Assembly: GCA_905233725.1 (NCBI GenBank)
Contig: CAJOEM010000002.1
Coordinates: 34,913 to 98,912, forward strand
Origin: an uncultured Synergistales bacterium
GTDB lineage: Bacteria; Synergistota; Synergistia; Synergistales; Aminobacteriaceae
Direction: 5' to 3'
Length of the DNA stretch: 64,000 nucleotides
Part shown: positions 1-9,410 of the stretch, piece by piece
How positions within the stretch are numbered: position 1 is the first letter of the stretch
Layout of the letters: every line of letters starts with the position of its first letter
Translations under genes and position numbers: made by a program
The notes under the pieces: generated by a model
The model's database searches: none
What the model was told of the DNA's origin: nothing
The model's input: the letters and a program-made list of their open reading frames with translations, nothing else

Positions 1-2244
1 CCTAGAGTTCGTCGAGCGTTGGAACTTGCAATTATCGAGGCTCGAAAAATGGGCGTGAATTACGTCGATACAGAGCATATTTTACTGGGGATCCTGGCTG
101 ATGATTCAGGATTGGTCGTGCAGCAATTCCTGGCGATGGGTCTGACACCGCTGGCAGTCCTGAAGCAGGTAAACGAAATTCTCGGGAATACGAATACTCG
201 TGCGCAGAATAATGACTCGAATCACTCAGCGAATGCAAATTCCAAGCGCAAAACTAAGGTCAAAACACCAACGCTTGATTCACTGGGAACGGATTTAACT
301 CAGATGGCGTTGAACGGCGAATTGGATCCTGTAATCGGCCGCGAGAAAGAGATTAAGCGCGTTATGCAGGTGTTGTGTCGCAGGACGAAATCGAATCCGG
401 TTTTAGTTGGTGACCCTGGTGTCGGCAAAACTGCAATCGTTGAGGGACTTGCGCGCCAAATTGCTTCAGGTTCAGCTCCAGACCCGTTGAAAGACAGGCG
501 AATCGTGCAGCTGAATATGGGAACGCTGGTTGCCGGCACGAAATATCGCGGAGAATTTGAAGAAAGATTACGCAGAATCGTAAAAGAACTCACGGATAGC
601 AAAGGTGACGTGATATTATTCGTCGATGAGATTCACACGATGATAGGCGCAGGAAATGCAGAAGGCGCTACGGACGCAGCAAATATTCTCAAGCCAAGTC
701 TGTCTCGCGGAGTTTTCCAGTTAATCGGCGCTACAACTCAGGACGAATATCGCAAATACGTTGAGAAAGACGCAGCACTCGAACGAAGATTCCAGCCGGT
801 TCAGGTCGATGAGCCAAGTATCGAAAATTCTGTTTTGATCCTGAAGGGATTGCGTGACAAGTACGAAGCTCATCATCAGGTAGTTTTCACGGACGAAGCT
901 ATCGAAGCAGCAGCAAATTTGTCATCGAGATATATTCAGGACAGATTTTTGCCGGACAAAGGCATAGATTTGATCGACGAAGCCGGTGCAAGAACGCGAT
1001 TGTTATCACTCGAGCCACCCGAAAGCATTCACGAAATCGAACGCAGACTCGAAACAGCCAAGCAGAAAAAAGAACGCGCCGTAATGTCCGAGCAGTACGA
1101 ACTCGCAACGAAATTACGCGACGAAGAACGCAGAATCTCAGATGAACTCGACGCAGCAATTCACACCTGGAAAATCAATCGCAAAACTGAGAAGATTCGC
1201 ATTGGCTCAGAAGATATAGCGTCAGTTGTAGCAGAACAAACCGGCGTGCCAGTCCAGCAATTAACAGAGGCAGAAACTCAGAGATTACTCAAAATGGAAG
1301 AGGAAATTTCCCGAAGATTAATCGGTCAGGACGAAGCTGTCAGTGCAGTTGCAAGAGCTATCAGGCGCGCGAGAACCGGATTGCGCGATCCCAAAAGACC
1401 AATCGGCAGTTTTCTGTTCATGGGTCCAACTGGTGTCGGGAAAACTGAGTTAGCTAAATGTCTGGCGAGATTCTTGTTTGGAAAAGACGACTCGATGATC
1501 AGGATCGATATGAGCGAATTTATGGAACGTCACGAGGTCGCAAAATTAGTCGGAGCACCCCCGGGCTACGTTGGTCATGAGAGCGGCGGAAAATTAACGG
1601 AACTGGTCAGACGCAAGCCTTATAGCGTGATATTATTCGACGAGATCGAGAAAGCTCACCCGGAAGTGTTTAATATCCTGCTGCAAATTCTCGACGATGG
1701 CAGATTAACTGACGGTCAAGGACGCAAAGTCGATTTCAGGAACACGGTTATAATCATGACGAGCAATGTCGGCGCGAAAGAAGCTCAGCAGGGAAATTCG
1801 TTGGGCTTTGGAATTTCAGAAGCAGCTCAAACTCAACGCGATTGGGAACGTTCAAAGAGCATAATTCTCGAGGAAGCGAACAAGACTTTCAGACCGGAAT
1901 TTCTGAATCGCATTGACGAGATGGCAGTGTTCAAGCCGTTGACACGCGAAAATCTCCTGAGAATAATCGACACGATGCTGAACGAATTATCCGAACGACT
2001 CGACACGAAGGGCGTGAAAATTGACGTTGATGACGCAGCCAAGGAGAAAATTCTCGAGAAGGGTTTCAAGCCTAAGTACGGTGCCAGACCACTGAGACGC
2101 GCGATTCAATCTATGCTGGAGGACAGGCTGGCGGATTTTATGTTGACTGAGGAATTGCCGGAAGGTTCGGAAGTAAGCATTCGAGTTGACGGAGAAAATC
2201 TGAAATGCGAAAAAAATTTCCAGGAGACGCTGGAGCAAGTGTAA
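1..2244 (+). CDS. clpC: ATP-dependent Clp protease ATP-binding subunit ClpC (5' end cut by window edge)
   Basis: Two AAA+ modules (GDPGVGKTA, GPTGVGKTE), Clp-N repeat (NYVDTEHILLG), UVR-like linker, C-terminal ClpB_D2-small domain. Frame is open to base 1. Confidence 0.95.
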   Translation, partial: PRVRRALELAIIEARKMGVNYVDTEHILLGILADDSGLVVQQFLAMGLTPLAVLKQVNEILGNTNTRAQNNDSNHSANANSKRKTKVKTPTLDSLGTDLTQMALNGELDPVIGREKEIKRVMQVLCRRTKSNPVLVGDPGVGKTAIVEGLARQIASGSAPDPLKDRRIVQLNMGTLVAGTKYRGEFEERLRRIVKELTDSKGDVILFVDEIHTMIGAGNAEGATDAANILKPSLSRGVFQLIGATTQDEYRKYVEKDAALERRFQPVQVDEPSIENSVLILKGLRDKYEAHHQVVFTDEAIEAAANLSSRYIQDRFLPDKGIDLIDEAGARTRLLSLEPPESIHEIERRLETAKQKKERAVMSEQYELATKLRDEERRISDELDAAIHTWKINRKTEKIRIGSEDIASVVAEQTGVPVQQLTEAETQRLLKMEEEISRRLIGQDEAVSAVARAIRRARTGLRDPKRPIGSFLFMGPTGVGKTELAKCLARFLFGKDDSMIRIDMSEFMERHEVAKLVGAPPGYVGHESGGKLTELVRRKPYSVILFDEIEKAHPEVFNILLQILDDGRLTDGQGRKVDFRNTVIIMTSNVGAKEAQQGNSLGFGISEAAQTQRDWERSKSIILEEANKTFRPEFLNRIDEMAVFKPLTRENLLRIIDTMLNELSERLDTKGVKIDVDDAAKEKILEKGFKPKYGARPLRRAIQSMLEDRLADFMLTEELPEGSEVSIRVDGENLKCEKNFQETLEQV

Positions 2245-2897
2245 TTTTCGCAGCGTTTCGTGACACGTTGCCGGTTATGACAGGCTACGCTGTGTTGGGA
2301 ATCGGCTTTGGGATTTTGCTTAGTTCGAAAGGCTACGGAGCAATCTGGGCATTGCTTATGGGATTGATGATTTACTCAGGGACGATGCAATTTGTGGCGA
2401 TTGACCTGATCACAACACACGCAACACTCGCGACGACTGCGATTACGGCATTGATGGTTGGTGCGCGGCATTTGTTTTACGGGATCTCAATGCTGAAGCG
2501 TTACGAAAATTCTGGGATCCTGAAGCCATACTTGATTTTCGCTTTGACCGATGAGACGTATTCGCTGGTATGCAATTCTGACGCTGATTTGAAATATTGT
2601 TTTCTTGTCTCGTTGCTTGATCACGTTTACTGGCTGAGCGGAACTGTAATCGGAGCAATTCTTGGTTCGCTTCTGGAATTTGACGCGCGCGGCATAGATT
2701 TTGCGTTGACGGCGTTATTCATAACGATTTGCACGGAACAGTGGCTGAATGAATCAAATCATGTTTCGGCTTTAACTGGATTTGCAGCGAGTGTTTTTTG
2801 CCTGATGATTTTTGGCAGCGAGAATTTTTTGCTCCCGTCGATGATTTTGATAACGATTGCGTTATTTGCGCTCAGGGGAAAGATTGAATATGAATAA
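2205..2897 (+). CDS. azlC: AzlC family branched-chain amino acid exporter large subunit
   Basis: Motifs FRDTLPVMTGYAVLGIGFGILL and YSGTMQFVAIDLI, multiple TM segments; start overlaps the clpC 3' end by 40 nt. Confidence 0.85.
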   Translation: MRKKFPGDAGASVIFAAFRDTLPVMTGYAVLGIGFGILLSSKGYGAIWALLMGLMIYSGTMQFVAIDLITTHATLATTAITALMVGARHLFYGISMLKRYENSGILKPYLIFALTDETYSLVCNSDADLKYCFLVSLLDHVYWLSGTVIGAILGSLLEFDARGIDFALTALFITICTEQWLNESNHVSALTGFAASVFCLMIFGSENFLLPSMILITIALFALRGKIEYE

Positions 2898-3237
2898 TAT
2901 GAACATGAACGTGAATGACACGCACGCATTTTTGATAATCGCGATTTCAGGATTAATGACGTTTTTGCTGCGAGTTCTGCCGTTTGTGGCGTTCGGGAAA
3001 AGCGAACGTACTCCGAAGTTTGTGATTTACCTGGGAAAAGTTCTGCCGTTTGCTACGATGGCTATGTTAGTTGTGTATTGTCTGAGACACACGGATTTTC
3101 TCGGGAACACGCACGCATTGCCGGAAATAATTTCGAGTTTGACAGTCGTTTTGCTGCACGTTTGGAAGAGAAATACGCTCTTGAGCATAATATCCGGAAC
3201 GTTGCTGTACATGTTTTTGATTCAAGTCGTGTTCTGA
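2890..3237 (+). CDS. azlD: AzlD-like branched-chain amino acid transport small subunit
   Basis: Small 3-4 TM protein directly after azlC with 8-nt overlap (LRVLPFVAFGK...YLGKVLPFATMAMLVVYCL). Confidence 0.82.
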   Translation: MNNMNMNVNDTHAFLIIAISGLMTFLLRVLPFVAFGKSERTPKFVIYLGKVLPFATMAMLVVYCLRHTDFLGNTHALPEIISSLTVVLLHVWKRNTLLSIISGTLLYMFLIQVVF

Positions 3238-3300
3238 GGCCGGAAAAATTTTTTTTGAAATGCGAATCGCCTGTGAGAGAAATCTTGCGGGTGATTTTTT

Positions 3301-3331
3301 TTGCGAATAAATTTTTCACGAGTGCTATAAT
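3301..3331 (+). promoter_or_regulatory. Putative sigma70-type promoter upstream of iorA
   Basis: TTGCGA - 19 bp - TATAAT; long spacer makes it tentative. Confidence 0.4.
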
Positions 3332-3371
3332 AGCTCACAAAAATTTACAGGGGGAGAATTTGTTTTTAAAA

Positions 3372-5138
3372 ATGCAAGATTCAAGAACTTTGATGTCAGG
3401 GAATGCTGCTGCAGCTCGGGGATTATACGAAGCAGGCTGTTGCGTCGTGTCGAGTTATCCCGGAACACCCAGCACAGAAATTACGGAAGAAGCCGCGAAA
3501 TTCGATGAGATTTATTGCGAATGGGCACCGAATGAGAAAGTCGCAATGGAAACGGCGTTCGGAGCGTCGTTGGCAGGCAAGCGCAGTTTTTGCGGAATGA
3601 AACACGTCGGCTTGAACGTAGCTGCTGATCCGTTGTTTACGCTTGCTTACACGGGCGTGAATGCTGGCATGATTATCGCAGTCGCTGATGATCCGGGAAT
3701 GCACTCGTCGCAGAATGAACAGGATTCCCGGCATTATGCTAAATCCGCGAAAATTCCGATGCTTGAACCGTCGGACGCGTCAGAAGCCCTGGAGTTTTTC
3801 AAGATTGCGTATGAAATTTCAGAAAGATTCGATACGCCTGTGTTGCTGAAAATGTGCACAAGAATCGCTCATTCGCAGTCACTTGTGAAAATTTCGGATC
3901 GTGTTGAAGTTCCAGTGAAAGCTTACGGGAAAAATATTTCGAAATACGTCATGATGCCAGGAAACGCGATTAAACGTCACCCGATTGTCGAGCAGAGATT
4001 GCTGGAGCTGGAAATTTATGCTGAAAGTTCAGAATTGAATCGCATTGAGAATGGCAAAGATAATTCGCTGGGAATAATAACGTCGTCAACTTGCTATCAG
4101 TATGTGAAAGAAGCTTGCGGCGATTTGTATCCGGTGCTGAAACTTGGAATGATTCACCCGTTGCCAGAGAAAAAAATCCGTGATTTCGCGTCGAGTGTGA
4201 AAAAATTAGTAATCGTCGAAGAGCTTGATCCGTTCATCGAAGAATACTGCAGGAATTTAGGATTAAGCATAGAGATTGACGGCAAGAATTTGTTCTCGCT
4301 TCAGGGAGAGCTTAGCCAGAATATTATTTGCGAGAAACTTGGATTGACGCACGAATCCGGAATTAGCTTGGAGGATGTGAAAATTCCTCCGAGACCGCCG
4401 TTAATGTGTGCAGGCTGTCCGCACAGAGGATTATTTTTCACGCTGAATAAATTAAAGTGTACGGTTTTGGGCGACATTGGCTGTTACACACTCGGAGCAG
4501 TTGCGCCATTGTCCGCGATTGAGTTGACTTTGTGCATGGGCGCGTCAGTAAGTGCCACTCACGGATTTAACAAGGCTTTGGGACATGACAGTGAGAGCAA
4601 AACTGTCGGAGTAATCGGCGATTCTACGTTTATGCACTCAGGCATGACCGGGCTTGCGAATATTGCGTATAACCAGAGCAATTCTACGATTATAATTCTG
4701 GATAACTCGATCACAGGAATGACAGGACATCAGCAGAATCCTACGACTGGTTATAATATTAAAGGCGATCCGGCCGGTAAAATCGATCTTGAGAAATTGT
4801 GCCGCGCAATGGGAATCGAACATGTTAGAGTCGTTGACCCGTATAATTTGCAGGAATGCGAGCAAGTCATCTCGGAAGAATTGTCGATTGAAGCTCCGTC
4901 AGTGATAATTTCGCGCAGACCGTGTGCGTTGCTGAAGTACGTGAAGCATAATGCGCCGTTGAAAGTGAACGAGAATAAATGTGTCGGCTGCAAATCCTGC
5001 ATGAAAATCGGCTGTCCGTCACTGTCGATCAAGAATAACAAAGCGTGTGTTGACAGAACATCGTGTGTAGGCTGCGGAGTTTGCAAGCAGTTGTGTAAAT
5101 TTGGAGCGTTCGAAGAGAGTGAGAGTGTGAAATCATGA
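3372..5138 (+). CDS. iorA: Indolepyruvate ferredoxin oxidoreductase, alpha subunit
   Basis: TPP-enzyme 2-oxoacid oxidoreductase (SSYPGTPSTEI, MCAGCPHRGLF, GDIGCYTLG) plus C-terminal 2x[4Fe-4S] ferredoxin domain. The supplied ORF begins at 3078 but homologous sequence begins near MQDSRTLMSGN; TTG at 3360 is an alternative start after GGGGGAG. Confidence 0.93.
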   Translation: MQDSRTLMSGNAAAARGLYEAGCCVVSSYPGTPSTEITEEAAKFDEIYCEWAPNEKVAMETAFGASLAGKRSFCGMKHVGLNVAADPLFTLAYTGVNAGMIIAVADDPGMHSSQNEQDSRHYAKSAKIPMLEPSDASEALEFFKIAYEISERFDTPVLLKMCTRIAHSQSLVKISDRVEVPVKAYGKNISKYVMMPGNAIKRHPIVEQRLLELEIYAESSELNRIENGKDNSLGIITSSTCYQYVKEACGDLYPVLKLGMIHPLPEKKIRDFASSVKKLVIVEELDPFIEEYCRNLGLSIEIDGKNLFSLQGELSQNIICEKLGLTHESGISLEDVKIPPRPPLMCAGCPHRGLFFTLNKLKCTVLGDIGCYTLGAVAPLSAIELTLCMGASVSATHGFNKALGHDSESKTVGVIGDSTFMHSGMTGLANIAYNQSNSTIIILDNSITGMTGHQQNPTTGYNIKGDPAGKIDLEKLCRAMGIEHVRVVDPYNLQECEQVISEELSIEAPSVIISRRPCALLKYVKHNAPLKVNENKCVGCKSCMKIGCPSLSIKNNKACVDRTSCVGCGVCKQLCKFGAFEESESVKS

Positions 5139-5707
5139 GAACACAGAATATTATGATCGTCGGTGTCGGTGGACAAGGCAGCGTTCTTGCGAGTAAATTG
5201 CTCGGGAGATTGCTTACGTCTGAGGGCTACGATGTGAAAGTTTCGGAAGTTCACGGAATGAGCCAGCGCGGCGGCAGTGTCGTTACGTATGTAAGATATG
5301 GAGACAAAGTTTACTCGCCAATTATTGACAAGGGACAGGCGGATTTTATCGTGTCGTTCGAGATTTTGGAGGCTGCACGATGGCTTGAGTATTTGCGCCC
5401 GGGTGGTCAGATCGTAACGTCAACGCAACAGATTGATCCGATGCCAGTATTAACAGGAATGATGACTTATCCGGAGAATTTGTTAGAGAAGCTGAGAAAT
5501 TCTGCTGTGAAAATTGACGCGCTGAATTGTCTTGAACTAGCTGAGAAAGCCGGAAGTTCTAAAGCTGTGAATCTTGTCTTGATGGGACGCTTGAGCCATT
5601 ATTTTGATATTCCTGATGAGAAATGGCAACGCGCGATCGAAGAATGTGTGCCTCCGAAATTCCTGAATTTGAATAAAAAAGCGTTTGCACTTGGAAAAGA
5701 CGCTTGA
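5135..5707 (+). CDS. iorB: Indolepyruvate oxidoreductase, beta subunit
   Basis: IMIVGVGGQGSVLASKLLG...SEVHGMSQRGGSVVTYVRYG; 4-nt overlap with iorA. Confidence 0.93.
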   Translation: MRTQNIMIVGVGGQGSVLASKLLGRLLTSEGYDVKVSEVHGMSQRGGSVVTYVRYGDKVYSPIIDKGQADFIVSFEILEAARWLEYLRPGGQIVTSTQQIDPMPVLTGMMTYPENLLEKLRNSAVKIDALNCLELAEKAGSSKAVNLVLMGRLSHYFDIPDEKWQRAIEECVPPKFLNLNKKAFALGKDA

Positions 5708-5740
5708 TGCAATAAATAGATTTATCGAGGTGATTTAAAC

Positions 5741-7054
5741 ATGGGAATAGATGAGAAAAGATATTTCCAACCAGAAATCGAGTGTATGCCGCACGACGAA
5801 ATTGAAAAACTTCAGAACGAGAAATTCCTGAAGCAGGTTCGGCATGTTTGGGAGGATGTGCCCTATTATCGCAATAAAATGCAGGAAAAGGGCGTTACTC
5901 TTGATGATATTAAGTCAAAAGATGATTTATATAAACTGCCGTTTTTAACGAAGGACGATTTGCGAAAGGCTTATCCGTACGGGCTGATGGGCAAGCCGCT
6001 GAAAGATTGCGTGCGTATTCAGTCAACGTCGGGAACAACTGGTCAGCGTGTTGTAGCTTTTTACACGATGCACGACATTCAGATTTGGGAAACGATGTGT
6101 GCGCGCGCTATCGTAGCTGCTGGCGGAACGAATGAAGACGTGGTTCAGGTCTCGTACGGCTACGGATTATTCACTGGAGGTCCGGGACTTAACGGCGGAA
6201 GTCACATGCTCGGTTCGCTTACGATCCCGACATCGTCAGGAAATACGGATCGTCAAATCATGTTCATAAAAGATTTGTCAGCGACGATTTTGTGCTGCAC
6301 ACCGAGTTACGCTGCATTCATCGGAGAACGCATGAAGGAAATGGGAATGAAACCCGAGGATATTCCGTTGAAGGCAGGAATTTTCGGAGCAGAAGCCTGG
6401 AGCGAGGATATGCGCCGTGATATTGAGAAAACTATGGGAATTAAAGCGTATGACATTTACGGATTGACCGAGTTATGCGGACCCGGAGTTTCGTTCGAGT
6501 GTTCGGATCAGCACGGAATGCACATAAACGAAGATTATTTTATCGCGGAGATAATAGATCCCAAAACGGGCGAAGTTTTACCCGATGGAAGTTTAGGCGA
6601 ATTAGTTTTCACGACGCTGGATAAAGAAGCGTTCCCGTTGCTGCGATACAGGACGCGAGATATTTGCTCGTTGACGCGTGAGAAATGCCCGTGCGGCAGA
6701 ACTCATATTCGCATGACCAGGTTGAAAGGACGCAGCGATGACATGTTGATAATTCGTGGCGTGAATGTCTTCCCGTCGCAGATTGAAACGGTCTTGCTGA
6801 ACAAAGGCTACCCGGCGAATTACCAGATTATCGTCGATCGCGTGAATAACACAGATACGCTTGATGTTCATGTTGAGATGACACCTGAAATGTTCACGGA
6901 TAATTTGGGCGAAGTTACGCAGCGTCAGAAAGATTTAGTCGATGGCTTGCGTTCGATGCTTGGATTGACAGCGAAAGTTACGTTGGTTGCGCCGAAGACT
7001 ATCGTTCGCAGTGAGGGAAAAGCTGTTCGAGTGATTGACAAGCGAAAATTTTAG
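5741..7054 (+). CDS. paaK: Phenylacetate-CoA ligase family protein
   Basis: QSTSGTTGQRVVAFYT AMP-binding motif, YGLTELCGPG, RSDDMLIIRGVNVFPSQIE. Confidence 0.93.
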   Translation: MGIDEKRYFQPEIECMPHDEIEKLQNEKFLKQVRHVWEDVPYYRNKMQEKGVTLDDIKSKDDLYKLPFLTKDDLRKAYPYGLMGKPLKDCVRIQSTSGTTGQRVVAFYTMHDIQIWETMCARAIVAAGGTNEDVVQVSYGYGLFTGGPGLNGGSHMLGSLTIPTSSGNTDRQIMFIKDLSATILCCTPSYAAFIGERMKEMGMKPEDIPLKAGIFGAEAWSEDMRRDIEKTMGIKAYDIYGLTELCGPGVSFECSDQHGMHINEDYFIAEIIDPKTGEVLPDGSLGELVFTTLDKEAFPLLRYRTRDICSLTREKCPCGRTHIRMTRLKGRSDDMLIIRGVNVFPSQIETVLLNKGYPANYQIIVDRVNNTDTLDVHVEMTPEMFTDNLGEVTQRQKDLVDGLRSMLGLTAKVTLVAPKTIVRSEGKAVRVIDKRKF

Positions 7055-7066
7055 GAGGTGTTACAC

Positions 7067-7495
7067 GTGAAGCAGATTTCGATTTTTCTCGAGAACAAAC
7101 CCGGCTGCCTTTACGAAATGACGAAGGCTCTTGCGGATAATAATATCGATTTGCGCGGCTTGTCGTTGGCTGAAACCAGCGATTTTGGAATCGTGCGATT
7201 AATCGTTGACGATGTTTTGGGAACGGCGACGGTCTTGAAAGATGCGGGATTCGTTAGCAGTTTGACGGACGTTTTAGCAGTTGAAGTTCCGAATGTTCCG
7301 GGCGGATTGAGCAAAGTTCTCGCAATTTTGCATGATCAGGAAATTAACGTCGAGTACATGTACGCGATTTTGGGAAATAAAAAATCCGAGACGGCGTACA
7401 TGATATTCAGAGTGAATGATAACGCGAAAGCCGAGACTGCGTTGAAAAATTCCGGCGTGAAAATCATGGAGCAGGAAGAATTGTCAGCTCTGTAA
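7067..7495 (+). CDS. Tandem ACT domain protein
   Basis: KQISIFLENKPGCLYEMTKALADNNIDLRGL, second ACT VPNVPGGLSKVLAILHDQEINVEYMYAIL; GTG start after AGGAGGTG. Confidence 0.88.
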   Translation: MKQISIFLENKPGCLYEMTKALADNNIDLRGLSLAETSDFGIVRLIVDDVLGTATVLKDAGFVSSLTDVLAVEVPNVPGGLSKVLAILHDQEINVEYMYAILGNKKSETAYMIFRVNDNAKAETALKNSGVKIMEQEELSAL

Positions 7496-7510
7496 AAATT
7501 TTTGAGCATG

Positions 7511-7559
7511 AAAAAGCCCCCTGTTGAATTTTGAAATTTGAATTTAACAGAGGGTTTTT
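7511..7559 (+). terminator. Rho-independent (bidirectional) terminator
   Basis: AAAAAGCCCCCTGTTGAA...TTTAACAGAGGGTTTTT inverted repeat between convergent genes. Confidence 0.8.
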
Positions 7560-7573
7560 ATTTTGCGCTAGTC

Positions 7574-8878
7574 TTACTCTTGAGTATTTTCGTCGGTGTT
7601 GTGATTTGTTTCGTTCGGATTATTATTCTCAGGATTTATGCGCGAGAGATTCAGCAGCTTGATCCGGTGTTCTTCGATTTCATCAACGCGAATCTTCCAG
7701 CCATCGTAGAAAAATTCCTCGCCCTCTTTTGGGAAGCCGCCGGATAATAACAGCACAAAGCCTCCCAAACTTTCAGCGTCATCACTCTCAAATTCAGAGC
7801 CAAGTTCCTCGCTCAAATTCTCAAGACTTATGCTGCCATCGACTGAGTAAGAATTATCGGCGTTTTTCTGAATCTCCGGTGTTTCCTGATCGTATTCGTC
7901 CTGAATTTCCCCGACGATCTGTTCGAGAATATCTTCCATTGTAGCAAGCCCCGCAACTCCGCCGTACTCGTCAACGATTATCGCGATGTGAATGTGTTCT
8001 TTGCGCATTGCCTCGAGAACTTCAGACGTGCGCATAGTCTCCGGGACAAAAATCGGTTTTCGCAGCAAATCCCTGACCGGACAATTCAATTCTGAATGCA
8101 AAAGATTCTTCAGCGTGTCTTTCACGTACAAGATTCCGATTATATTATCAAGATTTTCTTCGTAAACCGGTATTCGCGAATGTCCCTCGTCGATAAATAA
8201 TTTCACGGCTTCATCAAGAGTGTCATTTGCTTCGAGCATTAACATGTCAGTTCTTGGGATCATGATTTCATGAACGCGTCGTTCGTCAAAATCTATTATC
8301 CCGTCGATCATTCTGCGTTCGCCTTCTTCAAGTGCGCCGCTTTCCGTGGCAATTTTCACGACCTGTTCGATCTCGTCGCGCGTCACGAAAACCTGTTGAG
8401 CTACAAGATCCAAGTGAAATAATAATCCGATATATTTCACGCAAGTCTTCATCGCCCAGACAAACGGACTCAGCACAAACGCCAAAATTCTCAGACACGG
8501 AGCAGCGAATATCAGCACGTTTTCCGAGTAAACCATCGCAGCACTCTTCGGCAGAATTTCCCCGAATATCACGATTAAGACCGTTATTACAGGCACGACT
8601 ATCACAACGCCGCCAGCTCCGAAAATCCCGACGATCAAACTCGAAGCCAAAGCACTGACCGAAATATTCACGATGTTATTGCATATTAAGCAGACCGTCA
8701 AAGCTTGTTGCTCGTCATCAATCAGCCACTGAAACGTCGAATGCAGAAATTTGTACTTGTCCTGTTCCTGAAGCGTTCGCAATTTCCCCGTGCCAGTTGT
8801 AGTAATCGAAGTCTCCGCACCGCTGAAAAAAGCCGACAGCAAAAATAACGCAACGAAGCCAATTATTACACCCAGCAT
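7574..8878 (-). CDS. CorC/HlyC-type hemolysin family protein (CNNM-CBS-transporter-associated domain)
   Basis: N-terminal TM DUF21 (FFSGAETSITTT), CBS pair, IVDEYGGVAGLATMEDILEQIVGEIQDEYD. Confidence 0.92.
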   Translation of the reverse strand: MLGVIIGFVALFLLSAFFSGAETSITTTGTGKLRTLQEQDKYKFLHSTFQWLIDDEQQALTVCLICNNIVNISVSALASSLIVGIFGAGGVVIVVPVITVLIVIFGEILPKSAAMVYSENVLIFAAPCLRILAFVLSPFVWAMKTCVKYIGLLFHLDLVAQQVFVTRDEIEQVVKIATESGALEEGERRMIDGIIDFDERRVHEIMIPRTDMLMLEANDTLDEAVKLFIDEGHSRIPVYEENLDNIIGILYVKDTLKNLLHSELNCPVRDLLRKPIFVPETMRTSEVLEAMRKEHIHIAIIVDEYGGVAGLATMEDILEQIVGEIQDEYDQETPEIQKNADNSYSVDGSISLENLSEELGSEFESDDAESLGGFVLLLSGGFPKEGEEFFYDGWKIRVDEIEEHRIKLLNLSRINPENNNPNETNHNTDENTQE

Positions 8879-9385
8879 TTACACAACCTCCGAATTATTC
8901 GCGAGAAATTTGTTCTTGATAACTTCCTGACGCTGCCACATCTCAGATTCTTTCTCGCGCGTGTCGTGATCCCAGCCAAGCAAATGCAAAAACGAATGCG
9001 CAATCATCAAGTACATAGCCTCGTGAAATTCCAAATCCGGATGCAATCTCGAAACTTCTGACGGGCAAATCACTATGTCTCCCAACGCCAAAACCGGACA
9101 CACAAAATCCAAATCCTGATTAATATCCTGATTAATATCAATCATCGGAAATGACAAGACATCCGTAGCTTCGTCGATATTCCTGTACGTTCGATTCAAT
9201 TCGCGTATGTTTTCCGGAGTAGTAATCATGACTGAAATCTCGCACGAATCAAATTCGCAAAAATTCGGCATTAACTCGTGAATTTCCTGTTCGAGTACGC
9301 GTTCAATCCTGTTAATATTTTCGTCCGTGAATATATTCGCGTCACTGTCGCCGGAATCTTCGCTAACATTCAAAGCAACTTTCAA
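8879..9385 (-). CDS. ybeY: Endoribonuclease YbeY (rRNA maturation factor)
   Basis: LNRTYRNIDEATDVLSFPM, LGDIVIC, metal motif HSFLHLLGWDHD. Confidence 0.94.
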   Translation of the reverse strand: MKVALNVSEDSGDSDANIFTDENINRIERVLEQEIHELMPNFCEFDSCEISVMITTPENIRELNRTYRNIDEATDVLSFPMIDINQDINQDLDFVCPVLALGDIVICPSEVSRLHPDLEFHEAMYLMIAHSFLHLLGWDHDTREKESEMWQRQEVIKNKFLANNSEVV

Positions 9386-9410
9386 AAAATTTCCCTCTCT
9401 TTTGCAAAAA

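Noticed and set aside
3078-3371. N-terminal extension of the iorA ORF overlapping azlD
   Set aside because: Conserved IorA sequence starts near 3372 and an RBS lies at 3350-3356; the 98-aa extension is antigenic-looking noise read through azlD in another frame.
4751-5254. 167-aa minus-strand ORF opposite iorA/iorB
   Set aside because: Spans two conserved genes on the other strand; no plausible protein features.
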